A stretch of DNA of 64,000 nucleotides from NCBI RefSeq assembly GCF_040712315.1, contig NC_134023.1, positions 69,166,757 through 69,230,756 on the forward strand, written 5' to 3'. Below are positions 23,065 to 35,040 of the stretch, in pieces (position 1 is the stretch's first letter; every line of letters starts with the position of its first letter). The notes under the pieces are model-generated. The model worked only from the letters and a program-made list of their open reading frames with translations, did not search any database and was not told the DNA's origin. A program made the position numbers and the translations under genes. This DNA comes from Castanea sativa (taxonomy: Eukaryota > Streptophyta > Magnoliopsida > Fagales > Fagaceae).

Positions 23065-24235
23065 GTTGGCCATGAGGCATATGTACAACAAGGAGACGGT
23101 GGCGTTCCCAATGATTTTCATAATCCATTTAAAGATTTCTTCCGAGACAATGTAAGTACATTCTTTCAGAATTGTTTTATTGGTTTTAGTTTTATCGATT
23201 TGTGGCTTTATTTTGTCAATGCTTTTATTGTATAAGTGCTGCTTATCCATCTTCACTTGCTCCATTAATGCATAGAGTACCTGCACCATAATAGTAGGGC
23301 CATGGAAAAACAAATCTTTCTGAGTTGCATCCATAAGTTCCACAACAATTTCATCTTACACTTAGTCATAATTTTTTTTTGGATAAATACACTTAATTAT
23401 AAATCTTATAAAGCCTAGAGGAAACATTACCTGCATTTGTAGCTTTGCTGTTTATGCTAATGTCCACAGTTTGGTTTAAGGATGGGATGATGATGTATTG
23501 TAAACATTGTCTGCATTTGTAGCTTTTTTGTTTTTGTTTTTAAGGATGCTAATTTCACCTTTGAAATCTAATGCAATATTTTAATTTGCATGCTGTGGCA
23601 TTCTCTACTGTGGAGATCAGATATTCGAAGACTTCTTTGGTCGTAGACTTGGCGGTGAAGATGTCAAGGTTTGCTTGCTGTTTATGCACATATCATTTGT
23701 TTTTATGTTTTCGATTTGGTTCTTTTGACATGCATTTCATCATTGATTAATGATCACAGGTATCTCTTGAACTATCCTTTATGGAGGCTGTTCAGGGAAG
23801 CACCAAGACAGTGACATTCCAAACTCATTTGCCATGTGAACCTTGTGGTATGGTGGTTTTTATTCACTAATCAAGTGTTTCAAATGATTCTGCAGTTTTA
23901 CTGCTGGCAGATATTTTTCCAGAATTTTGGTTGTTTTGCTCTGTTTGATTGGTAGAGTTAATTTAATTTGGAGGAAAGGTTCCCAATGTAAGATTTTATT
24001 CTGTTTCTGGAGTTTTGCAGGTGGGCGTGGTGTTGCCCCTGGAGTCAAACCGGAAAAATGTACTCGCTGTAAAGGCTTAGGAACGGTCAGTTTTGCTAGG
24101 AAGAAGAAACCTATACATTTTTAAGGAGGATAAAAATTATTTTTACATTTTTAACTTGACGTTTTGCTGCCTATCCAGATTTCCATGCAACAGGGCCCAT
24201 TTATGGTGCAGATCACTTGTCCTCAGTGTCATGGA

Positions 24236-24800
24236 CAGTGGTGGAGCCAGGATTTTGATTAAGGGGGGCAAGATGAAAATAAAGAATTGAAGAGAAAATC
24301 AATTTCAATTTTTTTAATTAGTATAATAAAAAGATACTAGACTAATTAAACAAAAAAATTGATTAACATATAAATATAAAGTAAGTGTTAATTTTTTTGT
24401 ATTTTTTTTTCCTTGTGTGTAAAGCTAGATTTAGTATGTATGTTGTTGTATTTAAGATACTTCATAGGTGACTATAAGTATATTTTTCAAACAAGTAAAA
24501 GTTTAAAAAAAAAAACAATCAATATAAAGTCATTATTATAAAAAATTAAAAGAGCTTCTTACTAATCACTGGCCAAGAAGAGTATAATACAACTGGAGCC
24601 AAGAGTGACAGCCCCGTAGTACAATTACATGCAATTACAAAGTTGAAGACCATAAGCTTAAAGCAAACAAAAACTTATACAAAACAAATACTAAATCTAA
24701 AATATATATATATATATATTTATATATATAAGGGGGGTGGGGTTTGGGTGAGGTCGGGGGGGCAATTGCCCCCTCTCAACCCCCCCTACCTCCGCCCCTG
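24236..24800. mobile_element. hAT-type element inserted in a DnaJ exon
   Basis: The ends CAGTGGTGGAGCCAGG and, on the other strand, CAGGGGCGGAGGTAGG are bordered by a perfect 8-bp duplication GTCATGGA at 24228-24235 and 24801-24808. Removing the insert and one GTCATGGA restores the exon frame (CPQCHG followed by EREIV). No transposase frame is present. A TA-rich tract lies near 24702-24731. Confidence 0.9.
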
Positions 24801-26186
24801 GTCATGGAGAACGGGAAATTGTGCCGGTATGTTGCATTTATCTGAATTTACACGCAATAATTAACGTAAATCTGAAAGTAATCAATTGAATTGCACTTAA
24901 AAAAAAAGATCATCAATTTTATTGTTTCTCACTTTTCTATGGATGTTTCATAATTTCTCTTTGGAAAATACTTTTTTTGTAACATAAAAGGAATGATGTT
25001 TGACAGAATTTAAGTTATTAATTTGTGATTATAGGTTGGCATTGTTTATCTTTTCAATTGGTTTTTGAATATATTTCTGTTAAATCATTTTTTATTTTAT
25101 TTTATTTATAGAACCATTGAATCAAATTCAAAAGCTCACTTTTTTTTTTTTTGATAAGTATAAAAGCTCACTTTTTAAGAAGTGATCAACAATTGTAGAC
25201 ATAATTTTTTTAGCCTTCTCATGCTGGATTACTGGACGTGCTAATTGCAGTTATAAGTTTTGGGTTCTAGGGAAATTCAGGGACAGTTTTTAGATGTGGG
25301 GCTCATCTGCAGGTGAAGTTGATGCCAGTGTGAAACTTTTTGCGGTTTAATCCGTGTACTATACATGAATCTCTCTGACTTTATTAGGCATTGATATTAA
25401 GTGGTTTCTTCACTTCCATTTGTGTTGATTACCTTATGATGGTTGGTGCAAAGTTTACTATATTATATATTTCTATCCCTATTGTTTCTTTTTACTGGTT
25501 TGTTATATTAGAGATAAATAGTTCATGGTTTTTCTAAGTCTCTAATACCAGTTAATTTGTTTTTTTCTGCAGCCTAAGTATATCTGCAAGTCATGCAAAG
25601 GAAGGCGAGTTGTATTAGGAACCAAGTCAGTCAAGATTAATATCGTGCCAGGTATTTCTTTTTTCATTTTAGGATTTAAAAAAAAAAAATTTCGTTTTTG
25701 TTTTTGTTTTTTTTGGCTCTGGTGGTTTTATTGCTAAAATTTCGTGCTGTTGTCAAGCTATTCTTATCCTAGCTTGGAGTAGAATAAATTCCTCTGCTAC
25801 TAAGTCTAATGCATGATCTTATCAATTCAGGCCTTAAAATTTGTATATGGTTTGTTATGATATAGTAGAGTAGGGATTTGGGAATGAAATGGATGGGTTT
25901 GCAGGCTTTATTTTATAATTACAGATCTGTTTACATCAGGTAGCAAAAATCAGATTTCGTTTTTTAAGCTTTAAGAAGAAAAGAAAAATAACCGGTTTTA
26001 TAGGTTTTGTATATGCTAGTTTTTATAGATGCTTGACTCTCCTCAAAACATGCTAGTTTTTATAGATGCTTGACTCTCCTTTGCCATTTGCAGGAGTTGA
26101 TAATGATGAGACCATAAAGGTGAGTAGAAGTGGTGGAGCAGATCCTGATGGAAATCAACCTGGTGATCTTTATATTGTCATTAAGG

Positions 26187-26190
<4 letters not shown>

Positions 26191-26258
<68 letters not shown>
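26191..26258. repeat. (TA)n microsatellite next to a splice donor
   Basis: About 34 TA units begin five bases after the donor of DnaJ exon 26094-26185. Confidence 0.95.
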
Positions 26259-26262
<4 letters not shown>

Positions 26263-26639
26263 TAGCGTATCATCATTTGTTTATTTTTAGTGGGTACTTC
26301 ACTGCTTGGATGCCTTCCCCCCAACCCCTAAACTGTAAACTATCATTTGCTTCTCTGCAGGTTCGCGAAGATCCTGTTTTCCGAAGAGAAGGTGCTGACA
26401 TTCATGTAGATGCTGTTTTGAGTATTACTCAGGTAATGCTTTCCAATGTCTTCATTTTGTAGGTATCGGTGGCCTGTAGTGCATGGATGTCTTGAACAGT
26501 GCGTTGTATGAGATTTTTGAATAAAATAGCTATTGTGTTTAGCGTGAGGAAATATTAATTGCATTCAGGTCTTTGCTGAGAAAAAAAACTAAATGCCTAA
26601 GCTAAAATTATCTTTGACTTTATTCTGAATATTTACGCT

Positions 26640-27585
26640 GTTATTTGTTTTAGCATTAACGTTTTCTGAAAAATGAGTCATTTTGCAAAGAGTATTTTCT
26701 GAAAAACTATCTCATTTTCTGGTGTTTGATAAAGATCTTGAAAATGAACTTGCGAACGTTTTCTTGTGTTTGGTATGCACAAATTTTTTATAACATTTCT
26801 TGTATAATTTAAAACATGTGTATTATTTAAACCAACTAATGTAATCAATATAAATAAAAAACCAAGAATGAATTTGGTTTTCATACTAAAATTTTGACAA
26901 TAAATACAATAAAAAATAGTTGTTCAATTTTCATGATCTCTATTAATCATCTTGCTCATATATATGAACAGTAATTCTCATAATTCAAAATAACCATAAG
27001 CTCCATTTCAAATAGTTCAAAATGCCGCATAAGCCAATAGTTTAACCTACAAAATAATCTAGTATAAATAGTTTGATAAATACCAAAATGCCAAATTGTT
27101 CAAATTCACACGCCCAAATTCTAACAAAATGCACCTAAATCATCAAAATTGGTTTAAATAGTTGTCAAAGAAGTTCAGCAGCCATTGTCTACAAAGCTTG
27201 TCATTTTTCAACATTAATGTATAAGTATAATTTACACTATTAGATATTGGACTAATGGGCAATTTAGTAATCTGCAATTACGAAGTGAATAGAGGTTAAA
27301 TTTAAATGTCAGACACTTGGGAAACTGATCTGGGGATGCATATATATTCTTAACATGAATTTGTGGTTGATTGAATCAACATTTTTGGAGGTCAGCCTGT
27401 TTTCTGTCCTGTGGACGGAAACATCTCAAATAGTATATATTTAATGGATGAGAGAAGAGTACCCACAACATACTTCTTCTCGCTATGTATAACAGGACGA
27501 AGATTGGAAATGGACTAAGAGTATGGTGATAAAAACGATGAGAACTAACCCTTGAAAATGTGGAAAATTATCTTTATAGAAGATT
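26640..27585. other. Intron segment present only in DnaJ copy 2
   Basis: Flanking intron sequence matches copy 1 (positions 170-210), where this roughly 950-bp stretch is absent. AT-rich, no coding or terminal repeat recognised. It could be an insertion here or a deletion in copy 1. Confidence 0.5.
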
Positions 27586-29330
27586 TTCCTGTGAGTTTTT
27601 GAGTTTTGTAGATGTATTCCAAGAAGTCACCTGTTATGCTGTTTCTTAACACCTCCTCAGTCATCTGTTAGCAATTAAGGAAGAAGGTTTTAGGGTCTGT
27701 AGGTTGATTATGGTTTCAAAAAGATGGAATATAAAGCTAAAGATAGATGTTCTTAAAGATACATTTCAGGAATTTTCTGGCAGCAGAAAAATTTAGGTAC
27801 TTTTTGATTTGTTTCTATAATTATTAGATCACTAAAAGCCGTTAGAGGAATGATAAAAATAATTGAATTACATTTTTTCCGTTAATAAAATCTTTATTAC
27901 TTATCAAAAAAAAAAAAATTGATCTAGTTGTTTAATTTTTATTTTTTGGGTTTATTGGATTGCAGGCTATTTTGGGGGGAACAATCCAAGTCCCAACTCT
28001 CACAGGAGATGTAGTCCTCAAGGTTTGTTTATTGTTTATATATGATTAGTACATGTGCAATGGGAAAATTTCATTTATGACTGTTTTCTTTGTTGAGATT
28101 CTGTCAGTTCATTTGGATTTACTCATGCAACTCATGCGACTTGATTATTGGACTTGACCCCCACATGGGACAGTAACCGGATCAATTAATAATGAGATCT
28201 GGTTTGTTTGTTGAGGTTCTTTCATTTGTCCCTTTGTTGGGACTTGAAAAAACCAAAGCCAAATAGCATCTCTCTATCCCTCCATGTCATTCCTATGGGG
28301 TTGGCTTTTAGCCTAAGATTACTGGCTTCTCGTAGAGGTTCTTTCTTGTTCTAGCTCTCAATAGTATCATGATCTAACTAATTTCTGATATTTAGGTTCG
28401 CTCTGGCACCCAGCCTGGTCAAAAGGTAGTTTTGAAGAAGAAAGGTTGGTGAGCTAAAGATGCCAAATTTCATTATGTTCACTTATAAAAATTTTTGTGT
28501 GATAAATGATTCTATTTTTGGCTTGCCACTTGCGTACTGCTCTCTATCGAGAATTGTGTCTGACATAATTGGTCCTTTTACATTTTAGCCACTTTGTTCC
28601 TTGTATCAATAAACCCCCAGAATTTTAATTGAAGCAACTTCCTCAGCTTTTGTCAATGTGGTTTTTTCTTACTGCCATGATTTATTCTTTTTTTATTTTA
28701 AACTAAGGAATCAACATGAAAATTTGACAGAAGAGTATCCTCTATGACTAACATTAAGAGTCCACATGAGTTGCATAAAATATGCAATTTGTTACTGATC
28801 ATCATTTCAATGTAGGATTTGATGATTTTACCCTAGTTAAGCAACTTATTAAATGTAATATCATTAATTTTATTTGTCTGTTAAGATTCTAAATATCTTG
28901 AGCGTATAAACTTTTTTCTTTTTTATATTGAAATTGCGTGTGTTTTCCCTCTGAATTCGTTGTTTTTATGCAGGGATCAAGACGAGGAACTCTTACTCGG
29001 TGATCAATATGTGCACTTCAATGTCAGCATTCCATCGTAGGTTTCCTTGTTCTTAGCCATTGTTGTTGTAGGATTTTTCACCCTCTAGAATGTATTTTTA
29101 TGGTTCAGTTCAATCCAGTGCATGGACTATATATGGGAAAAAAGTGTCATATTACTTTAATCTATAGCATCATATGGGAATGTGTTTGCAGCCTCTCATT
29201 TTTATAGTAGTTTAAAATGCTTGATTTGTGCAGGAATTTGACCCCAAGGCAACGTGAATTGATTGAAGAGTTTGCCAAAGAAGAGCAAGGGGAATATGAT
29301 AAGCGTGCTACTGCTGGAGCATCAGGGTAA

Positions 29331-30206
29331 AATGTAGATCAATTGGTGTCATTTGTTTGCTAATTCTTAGCAAAAAAGGATAAAGGCAATTGAAGAAAAA
29401 GCATCAATTGTTGAAAGACCCACCCACTCTATAAGTTTTGTAGGAGTGACTGGGTCGTTTTTGTCCTTTTTATGGGGTGGGGGTTGAGAAGGTTGTTAGG
29501 GTTGTGTAATTTTTTTCTTACAAATCACAATGGTAGTTTTATTTGACAACATTTGATCACTTGCATCACAAGGGTTGTGTACATATTATTTATTGTTCTT
29601 TAATATTTTTCATTATCAAGAACGTCAAGTCAGTTTATCTATCGTTTTTGTATTATGTTATGAATAATGTCACGTACATGGATATTTAGATGTCACTTGG
29701 AATAAATCTTTTGAATATATAGATGGTTCAATATTTACTGAAGCATTTAGAAAGTTAAACATTATTCAGTTGGTTTTCTTTGGAGCTGTCAGATCATACA
29801 AGTGCTTGTGCATAGGATTGGATGTCCCCATATTCTGGTTTTGAGCATTGTGAATTCATGAGCATGTTTTATGTGATTTGGCAGAGTTCATGGTGAGTGC
29901 AAGATTTAAGATTTTCTTGCCGTTACATGGCTAGACTCCTAGCCCCCTAGGGGTAGCTGTATTTCTCTATCTTTGCATAACTCACATATTCAATTAAAGC
30001 AACAATGCAAAAATACAATCTTAGTCCTTTAAAATTACACAACAAATACAGATTTTGCACAACGTTGTATTAAAATTCAATCTTTAGATTCAAAATCCAA
30101 CAGGAAGTGACACACATACATGTAATCATTAAAATGCAAGGCTATGCAAGTCTGAAATTAAACAACTTACGGTAATAAACCACAACAAAATAGTAGCAAG
30201 ACAAGG
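29331..30206. other. Convergent spacer between DnaJ copy 2 and RLP B
   Basis: The first part matches the flank of DnaJ copy 1 (3472-4040); the last part matches the 3' flank of RLP A. The junction is near 29900-29990. Confidence 0.6.
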
Positions 30207-30265
30207 CTATGCAAGGCTGAAATTGAACAACTTACAGTAATGAACCACAAAAAAGCAGTAGCAAG
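30139..30265 (-). repeat. Tandem duplication of the RLP B 3' end
   Basis: A block of about 64 bp (aaggctatgcaag.ctgaaatt ... agtagcaag) occurs twice in a row. The copy nearer the gene encodes the last codons and the stop; the second, downstream copy also reads as C-terminal tail codons. RLP A has a single copy. Confidence 0.75.
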
Positions 30266-33200
30266 TGTCAATGCACACTTCAATGAGGTTAAACCATGCC
30301 CTACGCCAGTATGGATTTATGTAGAGAACTACAACAATTCCAAGCAAGATAGTTATGTAAGCCACCACAAAGCTTATGTAGAAGACACTCATGTCCATGA
30401 AACTACCACCTTCCACCTCAATATCCACTGATATTGTAGACGATGGTCTCATTTTGGTGCAACTATTATATAATGGAGGTCCACACAGGAGAGGGTTCCC
30501 CTCATAACTACTTTCATCAAAAGTAATGAATTGATTTTTTCTGTCGGGTGTTGTTCCTGATAAGTTGTTGTGTGCCACAATGAAGACCGCTAGAGAGGTC
30601 ATTTCGGTCAACTGAGGTGGAATTTTGCCATTCAAATTATTGTAGGAAAGATCCAGACTTTCTATTTGTCTTAGGTTTGAGAATGTTACTGGAATTGGTC
30701 CGGATAGATTGTTGTGTGACAAGTTCAATGCACGAATGTTGCTGCCCATCCTACCAAGTTCCAGTGGGATTTTACCTACTAGGTTGTTGCATGAGAGGTC
30801 AATTCCATACATGTACTTGAGGATGTCACCCTTGTAGGAGTAATTTCTAGTTTTTGTTGTGAACTCTACTTCTTCCTCAACAATTACAAATTCGTAATAC
30901 AGTAATGAATCATCAGGGAAAAATTTGATAATTTTTGACTTTGTGTTCAAATATGATGACAACAACCTTGCTTGACCGACCTCCACTTGGAAATTACTTA
31001 AAGAAGGATAATGGGCAGATGCATCAAAAGTAATGTTACTCAAGCAATGAGGAATTAGACCTGAAAATTTATTGTAGGAAAGATCCAAAATGTTTAAATT
31101 CTGCAAAAGGCATACTTGAATTGGAATTAGACCTCCTAAATGATTCGCTTTCAAGAGCAGAATTCTCAATGATGAGAGGCTGCCAATCCAATTGGGAATG
31201 TTTCCAGTTAGATGGTTATCTCGAAGATTCAGTGCAAGTAGATTGGAGTTGTTTTGGAAAGAACTTGGAATTGGACCGCTCAAGCAATTTTTATTTAATT
31301 GAAAAAAACAGATACTTGAGGAATTGAAGCAAGATGGAACAGAGCCAAAAAGATTGTTGTCGGAAATGTCAAGAATTTTAAGGTAAACGAGTTTGCATAA
31401 CTCAATTGGAATATGACCTTCAAAATGATTTTTGGCCATAACAATATCTACTAAAGATGTCATGTTCCCTATCCATGTTGGAAGCGTGCCTGAGAACTGA
31501 TTGTTGTCCAAATGTAAAGTTCTTAGCTTAGTCCAACTAGAATTGGTAGGAAATATTTGGCCACTGAAGCTATTGTTTGATAATATGAGATATACTAAAT
31601 TGTGGCAACCCATTATGAAATGCATTGGTATGGTTCCTGAGAAATGATTCTCAGACAAGTCTAGACTCCGTAAGAAAGCCAAATTTCCAAAAGAAGAAGG
31701 AATATTGCCTTCAAATTCATTTCCTGACATTTTTAAAGTTTCTAAATTTGGAAAAATTAAACCGAGGTTTGTGGGAATTGGACCATGAAAGTAATTATTA
31801 GAAATATCTATGCGGAACATGTTGGGACGAATATCATATGGCACCACAAAAGGCCCCGTGAAAGAGTTATTATTTACAATAAAAAGCTCCAATCTTGTAT
31901 TGTTCTCTAACAAATAGTTAGGGAACTGCCCAACCAACTTGTTGTGAGAGAGAACAATAACTCGCAAATCATATTGGTAATGAAGAAGTCTGGGAAGTGT
32001 CTTATTGTGAATGTTAGATGAACAATTTGACAAACTGAAAACCTTTAATTGGAAGGTTGGAATCCAAGTAAGTTAGTCAGGTTCCAAAGCTAATATATTG
32101 TTATCACTTAATAGGATCTTAAGATTTGAGAGGTTGGAAAGGAAGGACAACGTGGATGGGATCGAGAAGTTGTTATATGAGAAAGAAAGGTACTCAAGTG
32201 ATGTCAAACTTGATAGTGGAGACTGGACACTGTTCCCATTGAAGTGATTGTTAGAGAGATCCAATTCCCGGAGTGATGTCAAGTTTGCCATACATGAAGG
32301 TAGTCTCCCTTCAAAATTATTGCCGCTGAGGTATATCTCTTGGAGATTCTTAAGTTCACACCAGCCTGTATAATGTGATAATTATTTATTAGGGTCTACT
32401 ATCATAATTATTCAAAGCAATATCATTGTGGAAAAAAAAAAAACCCTACCTCGGTCAGGTAGGGTGCCATTCAGTCCACAATCTCTCATTGCCAATACAT
32501 TAAGAGAAGTCATAACTCCAATTTTACGAAGAAGACTTTTATCAATCGATGAACCATCCAACTTCAACTGCTCAAGGTTGTTTAGTTTGCTCAACTCTAA
32601 AACAAAAGCAGAAAGCTTAAATTAGTACTAATTGACATGGTAGAGCATAAATTAGTACTAATTGCTCAAAATTATTAAGCTACCACACAGAAGTGTTAAA
32701 GTACCCAAGACCACTTCCATAACTCAGATTCTTTGAAAGAAAGTAATTTTATTTTATCTAATTATAGTGTATAGACTATCACGTAATGTGGCAGTCTATA
32801 TACTTTCATACTTTAGAATTTAATTCAAATTATGAAATTAATTTAATAAGTATTACAATATTTGATGAATGAACTTCAATTATTTACAAGTCATTAGAAA
32901 AATTGGTAATGTATTTTTTTAGATTAATATAATTTAGAATATGAATCTATTGTAATATTGTTGTGAGGCTCTTAGGGCGTGGATTTTGTTTGAATTACTC
33001 TAGTCGTGTGCAACACCGTTGGAGAAACATTTTATTCGTGGGTTACAAAAGTAGGAATATAGAACGAGTTTGAATTGCTCGCTCTGGGCAACGTAGAACA
33101 ACATTGAAACTCCTATGTGATTGTTGGTTTAGGCTAAGAAAGGTATGCTAAAAAAACCGATATTAAAATCTCTGTTGTGTAGTCTTTGTTTTTAACATTT

Positions 33201-34911
33201 TGAATACAAAGTTTTAACAAGACGAACATAGATTATGATACTTATGAAAGACAATAAGTTTAGTCTTATTGAATTTCAAGAAATTTGGTTGTCGATATTT
33301 AGAATAGGGTTTTTATAGAGATTTTCTACTATTATGCCAGTGATTAAAAGTAAAATGCCAAACAACGCCACCTTGATGTCAATGGTATAACTTACCTTTA
33401 GTAGTAAATGATCCCTCCAAATTGTTACTTGAGAGATCTAATGTCTTCAACGATGGGAAGGCAGTTAATGACTCAAGAACTCGTGCACTGAAATCATTAT
33501 GACTCAAGTCTAGGAGTTGCAGCTTAGTTAAGATGTTTGAATCTATAGGGCAAAATGAAATATCTCAAAAACATCGACATGATAATTTCATTTGGCATAC
33601 CATACAAAAGAAGTATTTGATTCGAATCAATGAACATATATTTTTATGGCCTATATACCTTTTGTTGTCACAAAGTCGTGGATATTATTCTCATTCAAGT
33701 AAAGCTCCTCCAAGTTGCTAAATGCTTTATCAATGATTGATAGGAGGGAAATAAGAAATGTTACATGCTCAATAAGCGTGCATGAAACACTCTTCCAATA
33801 ATATTCATTTCCAAATTAATGAGAGTTTTTACCTTTGATATGGATTGATCCATTCAAATAGTTCACTCAAATCTAGTTCCTTGAGTGACGCAATACCACT
33901 TAAGGATTGTAGAATGCTGTGATTGAAATTATTACCATTCAAGTGAAGCACCTCCAGCTTGCTCAACAAAGAGAATCTTTGAAAATCCGCAATTTTTAGA
34001 TTATTCAATTTGCATGTCTGTGACTTTATATTCCCACAAAACAGTACAAAATGAATCTTAACATGCAACTAATCTATGGTCTACATTTATTTTTAAAGAA
34101 CAGGTAAAAAAAGAAAAAAAATATTTTCAAACAATTTACTTTGGTCAAACAAATTAGTTGGAGGATTTTACCCGAAAGGCTTACCTTGGATGGGGATTGA
34201 TCCATTCAAATTGTTGTACCCCAAATATAGTTCCTTGAGGGAAGCAATTCCACTTAAGGATGAAAGAATGCTGTTATTGAAATTATTACCATCCAAGTGT
34301 AGCACCTCCAATTTGCTCAACGCAGAGAATCTTTCAAAACCTGTAATTTTGATGCTTCAATTTTCACATATGCAACTATATATTCCTAGAAAACAATATA
34401 AAATGATTCCTAAAATACAGTAATTTTATTCTCGACTATTTTTTTTAAAAAAAAAGGTGGAATAGAAAAAAAATTAGAATATCAACAAATTAAATACTTC
34501 CTACTTTTCTTAGGATATAAAATTGGTACCTTCATTTGGGACCCATCCACGAATCCAATTATAACTCAAATCGAGGTATTGGAGCTCTTCAAAGGGAAAA
34601 AACAGAGAGGCATTAAAGTACCAACCTACCTCACTCTGAAATCCCCTAGACATCATAATATTAAGAGTAAGTTGGATTACACGGCCAGTAGTGATGTTGC
34701 ACTTGACTCTTTCCCACTCACAGCAATCACTCCCTTTGTTGCCTAAGTCCCAATGAGGAAAATAATATTCGTCAGTGTAGTTGGCGATGGAAGCTTTGAA
34801 TTGCAAGAGAGCAATTCTCTCTTGCTCCCAACAACCAAAGCACCCATTCATACCAAAATGAACCAAAACTAACACCACTGGCCACCACCAATAACGTCCC
34901 AACAACTCCAT
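30207..34911 (-). pseudogene. LRR receptor-like protein (RLP B), one premature stop
   Basis: Exons on the - strand are 34911-34530, 34340-34185, 33724-33659, 33542-33396, 32596-32450 and 32365-30207. Splice sites and phases are identical in design to RLP A, and the summed length is again 3057 nt. The frame is open except for a TAA at 32073-32075 in the last exon, following DNNILALEPD. Translation would stop at 396 residues, inside the LRR domain, losing the island, the membrane helix and the tail. The remaining frame (608 residues) keeps a full LRR array, the island (FTTKTRNYSYKG), four LRRs, a membrane helix ([20 protein letters not shown]) and NPYWRRAWFNLIE. Exon 1 has a signal peptide and the caps CWEQERIALLQFKAS and SDCCEWERVKC. 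It could be a recent pseudogene, a nonsense allele or a sequencing error. Confidence 0.87.
33833..33986 (-). pseudogene. Decayed duplicate of RLP B exon 2
   Basis: Reads like exon 2 (FSLLSKLEVLHLNGNNFN, LSGIASLKELDLS) with a donor still intact at its 3' end (caaag|gtaaaa). The expected acceptor gcag is gcgg, and the length is 154 nt instead of 156, so including it would shift the frame. Because exons 2-5 are all multiples of three, skipping it leaves the frame unchanged. RLP A has no such extra exon. Confidence 0.7.
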
Positions 34912-35028
34912 TACTTTTTCTTTTTCTGATTTTCTATAACAATAAGACTAACAAAGTTTTTGCTCAACTCTAATTTATACTTCAAAGCAAAATAGGTTTT
35001 GAGTTGAAATAACACTACCACCATTCTC

Positions 35029-35040
35029 CTATATATACCC
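35029..35040 (-). promoter_or_regulatory. Probable TATA box of RLP B
   Basis: On the - strand the sequence reads gggtatatatag, about 120 nt upstream of the ATG at 34911. The surrounding leader resembles 44095-44290. Confidence 0.5.

Larger units (their letters stand above)
23065..29330 (+). pseudogene. Mitochondrial-type DnaJ (GFA2-like) gene, copy 2, J domain missing and exons broken
   Basis: Exons with AG/GT borders are 23065-23151 (VGHEAYVQQGDGG), 23621-23668 (IFEDFFGRRLGGEDVK), 23760-23847 (LSFMEAVQGSTKTVTF), 24021-24085 (GVAPGVKPEKCTRCKG), 24179-24826, 25573-25651 (YICKSCKGRRVV), 26094-26185, 26361-26432 (REDPVFRREGADIHVD), 27966-28022, 28396-28444, 28974-29036 and 29234-29330. They cover the linker, CxxCxG zinc fingers and C-terminal domain of an Hsp40 co-chaperone. 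Three defects are visible. No J-domain exon lies upstream. A 565-bp hAT element sits in the exon ending CPQCHG and brings an in-frame stop. Four bases are missing in exon 28974-29036 relative to copy 1 (ctcggtg versus ctcatttggtg). The gene converges on RLP B. A functional copy presumably lies elsewhere. Confidence 0.88.

Noticed and set aside
23059..23343. - strand frame over the first DnaJ exon
   Set aside because: It overlaps the clear DnaJ exon on the + strand and has no domain of its own.
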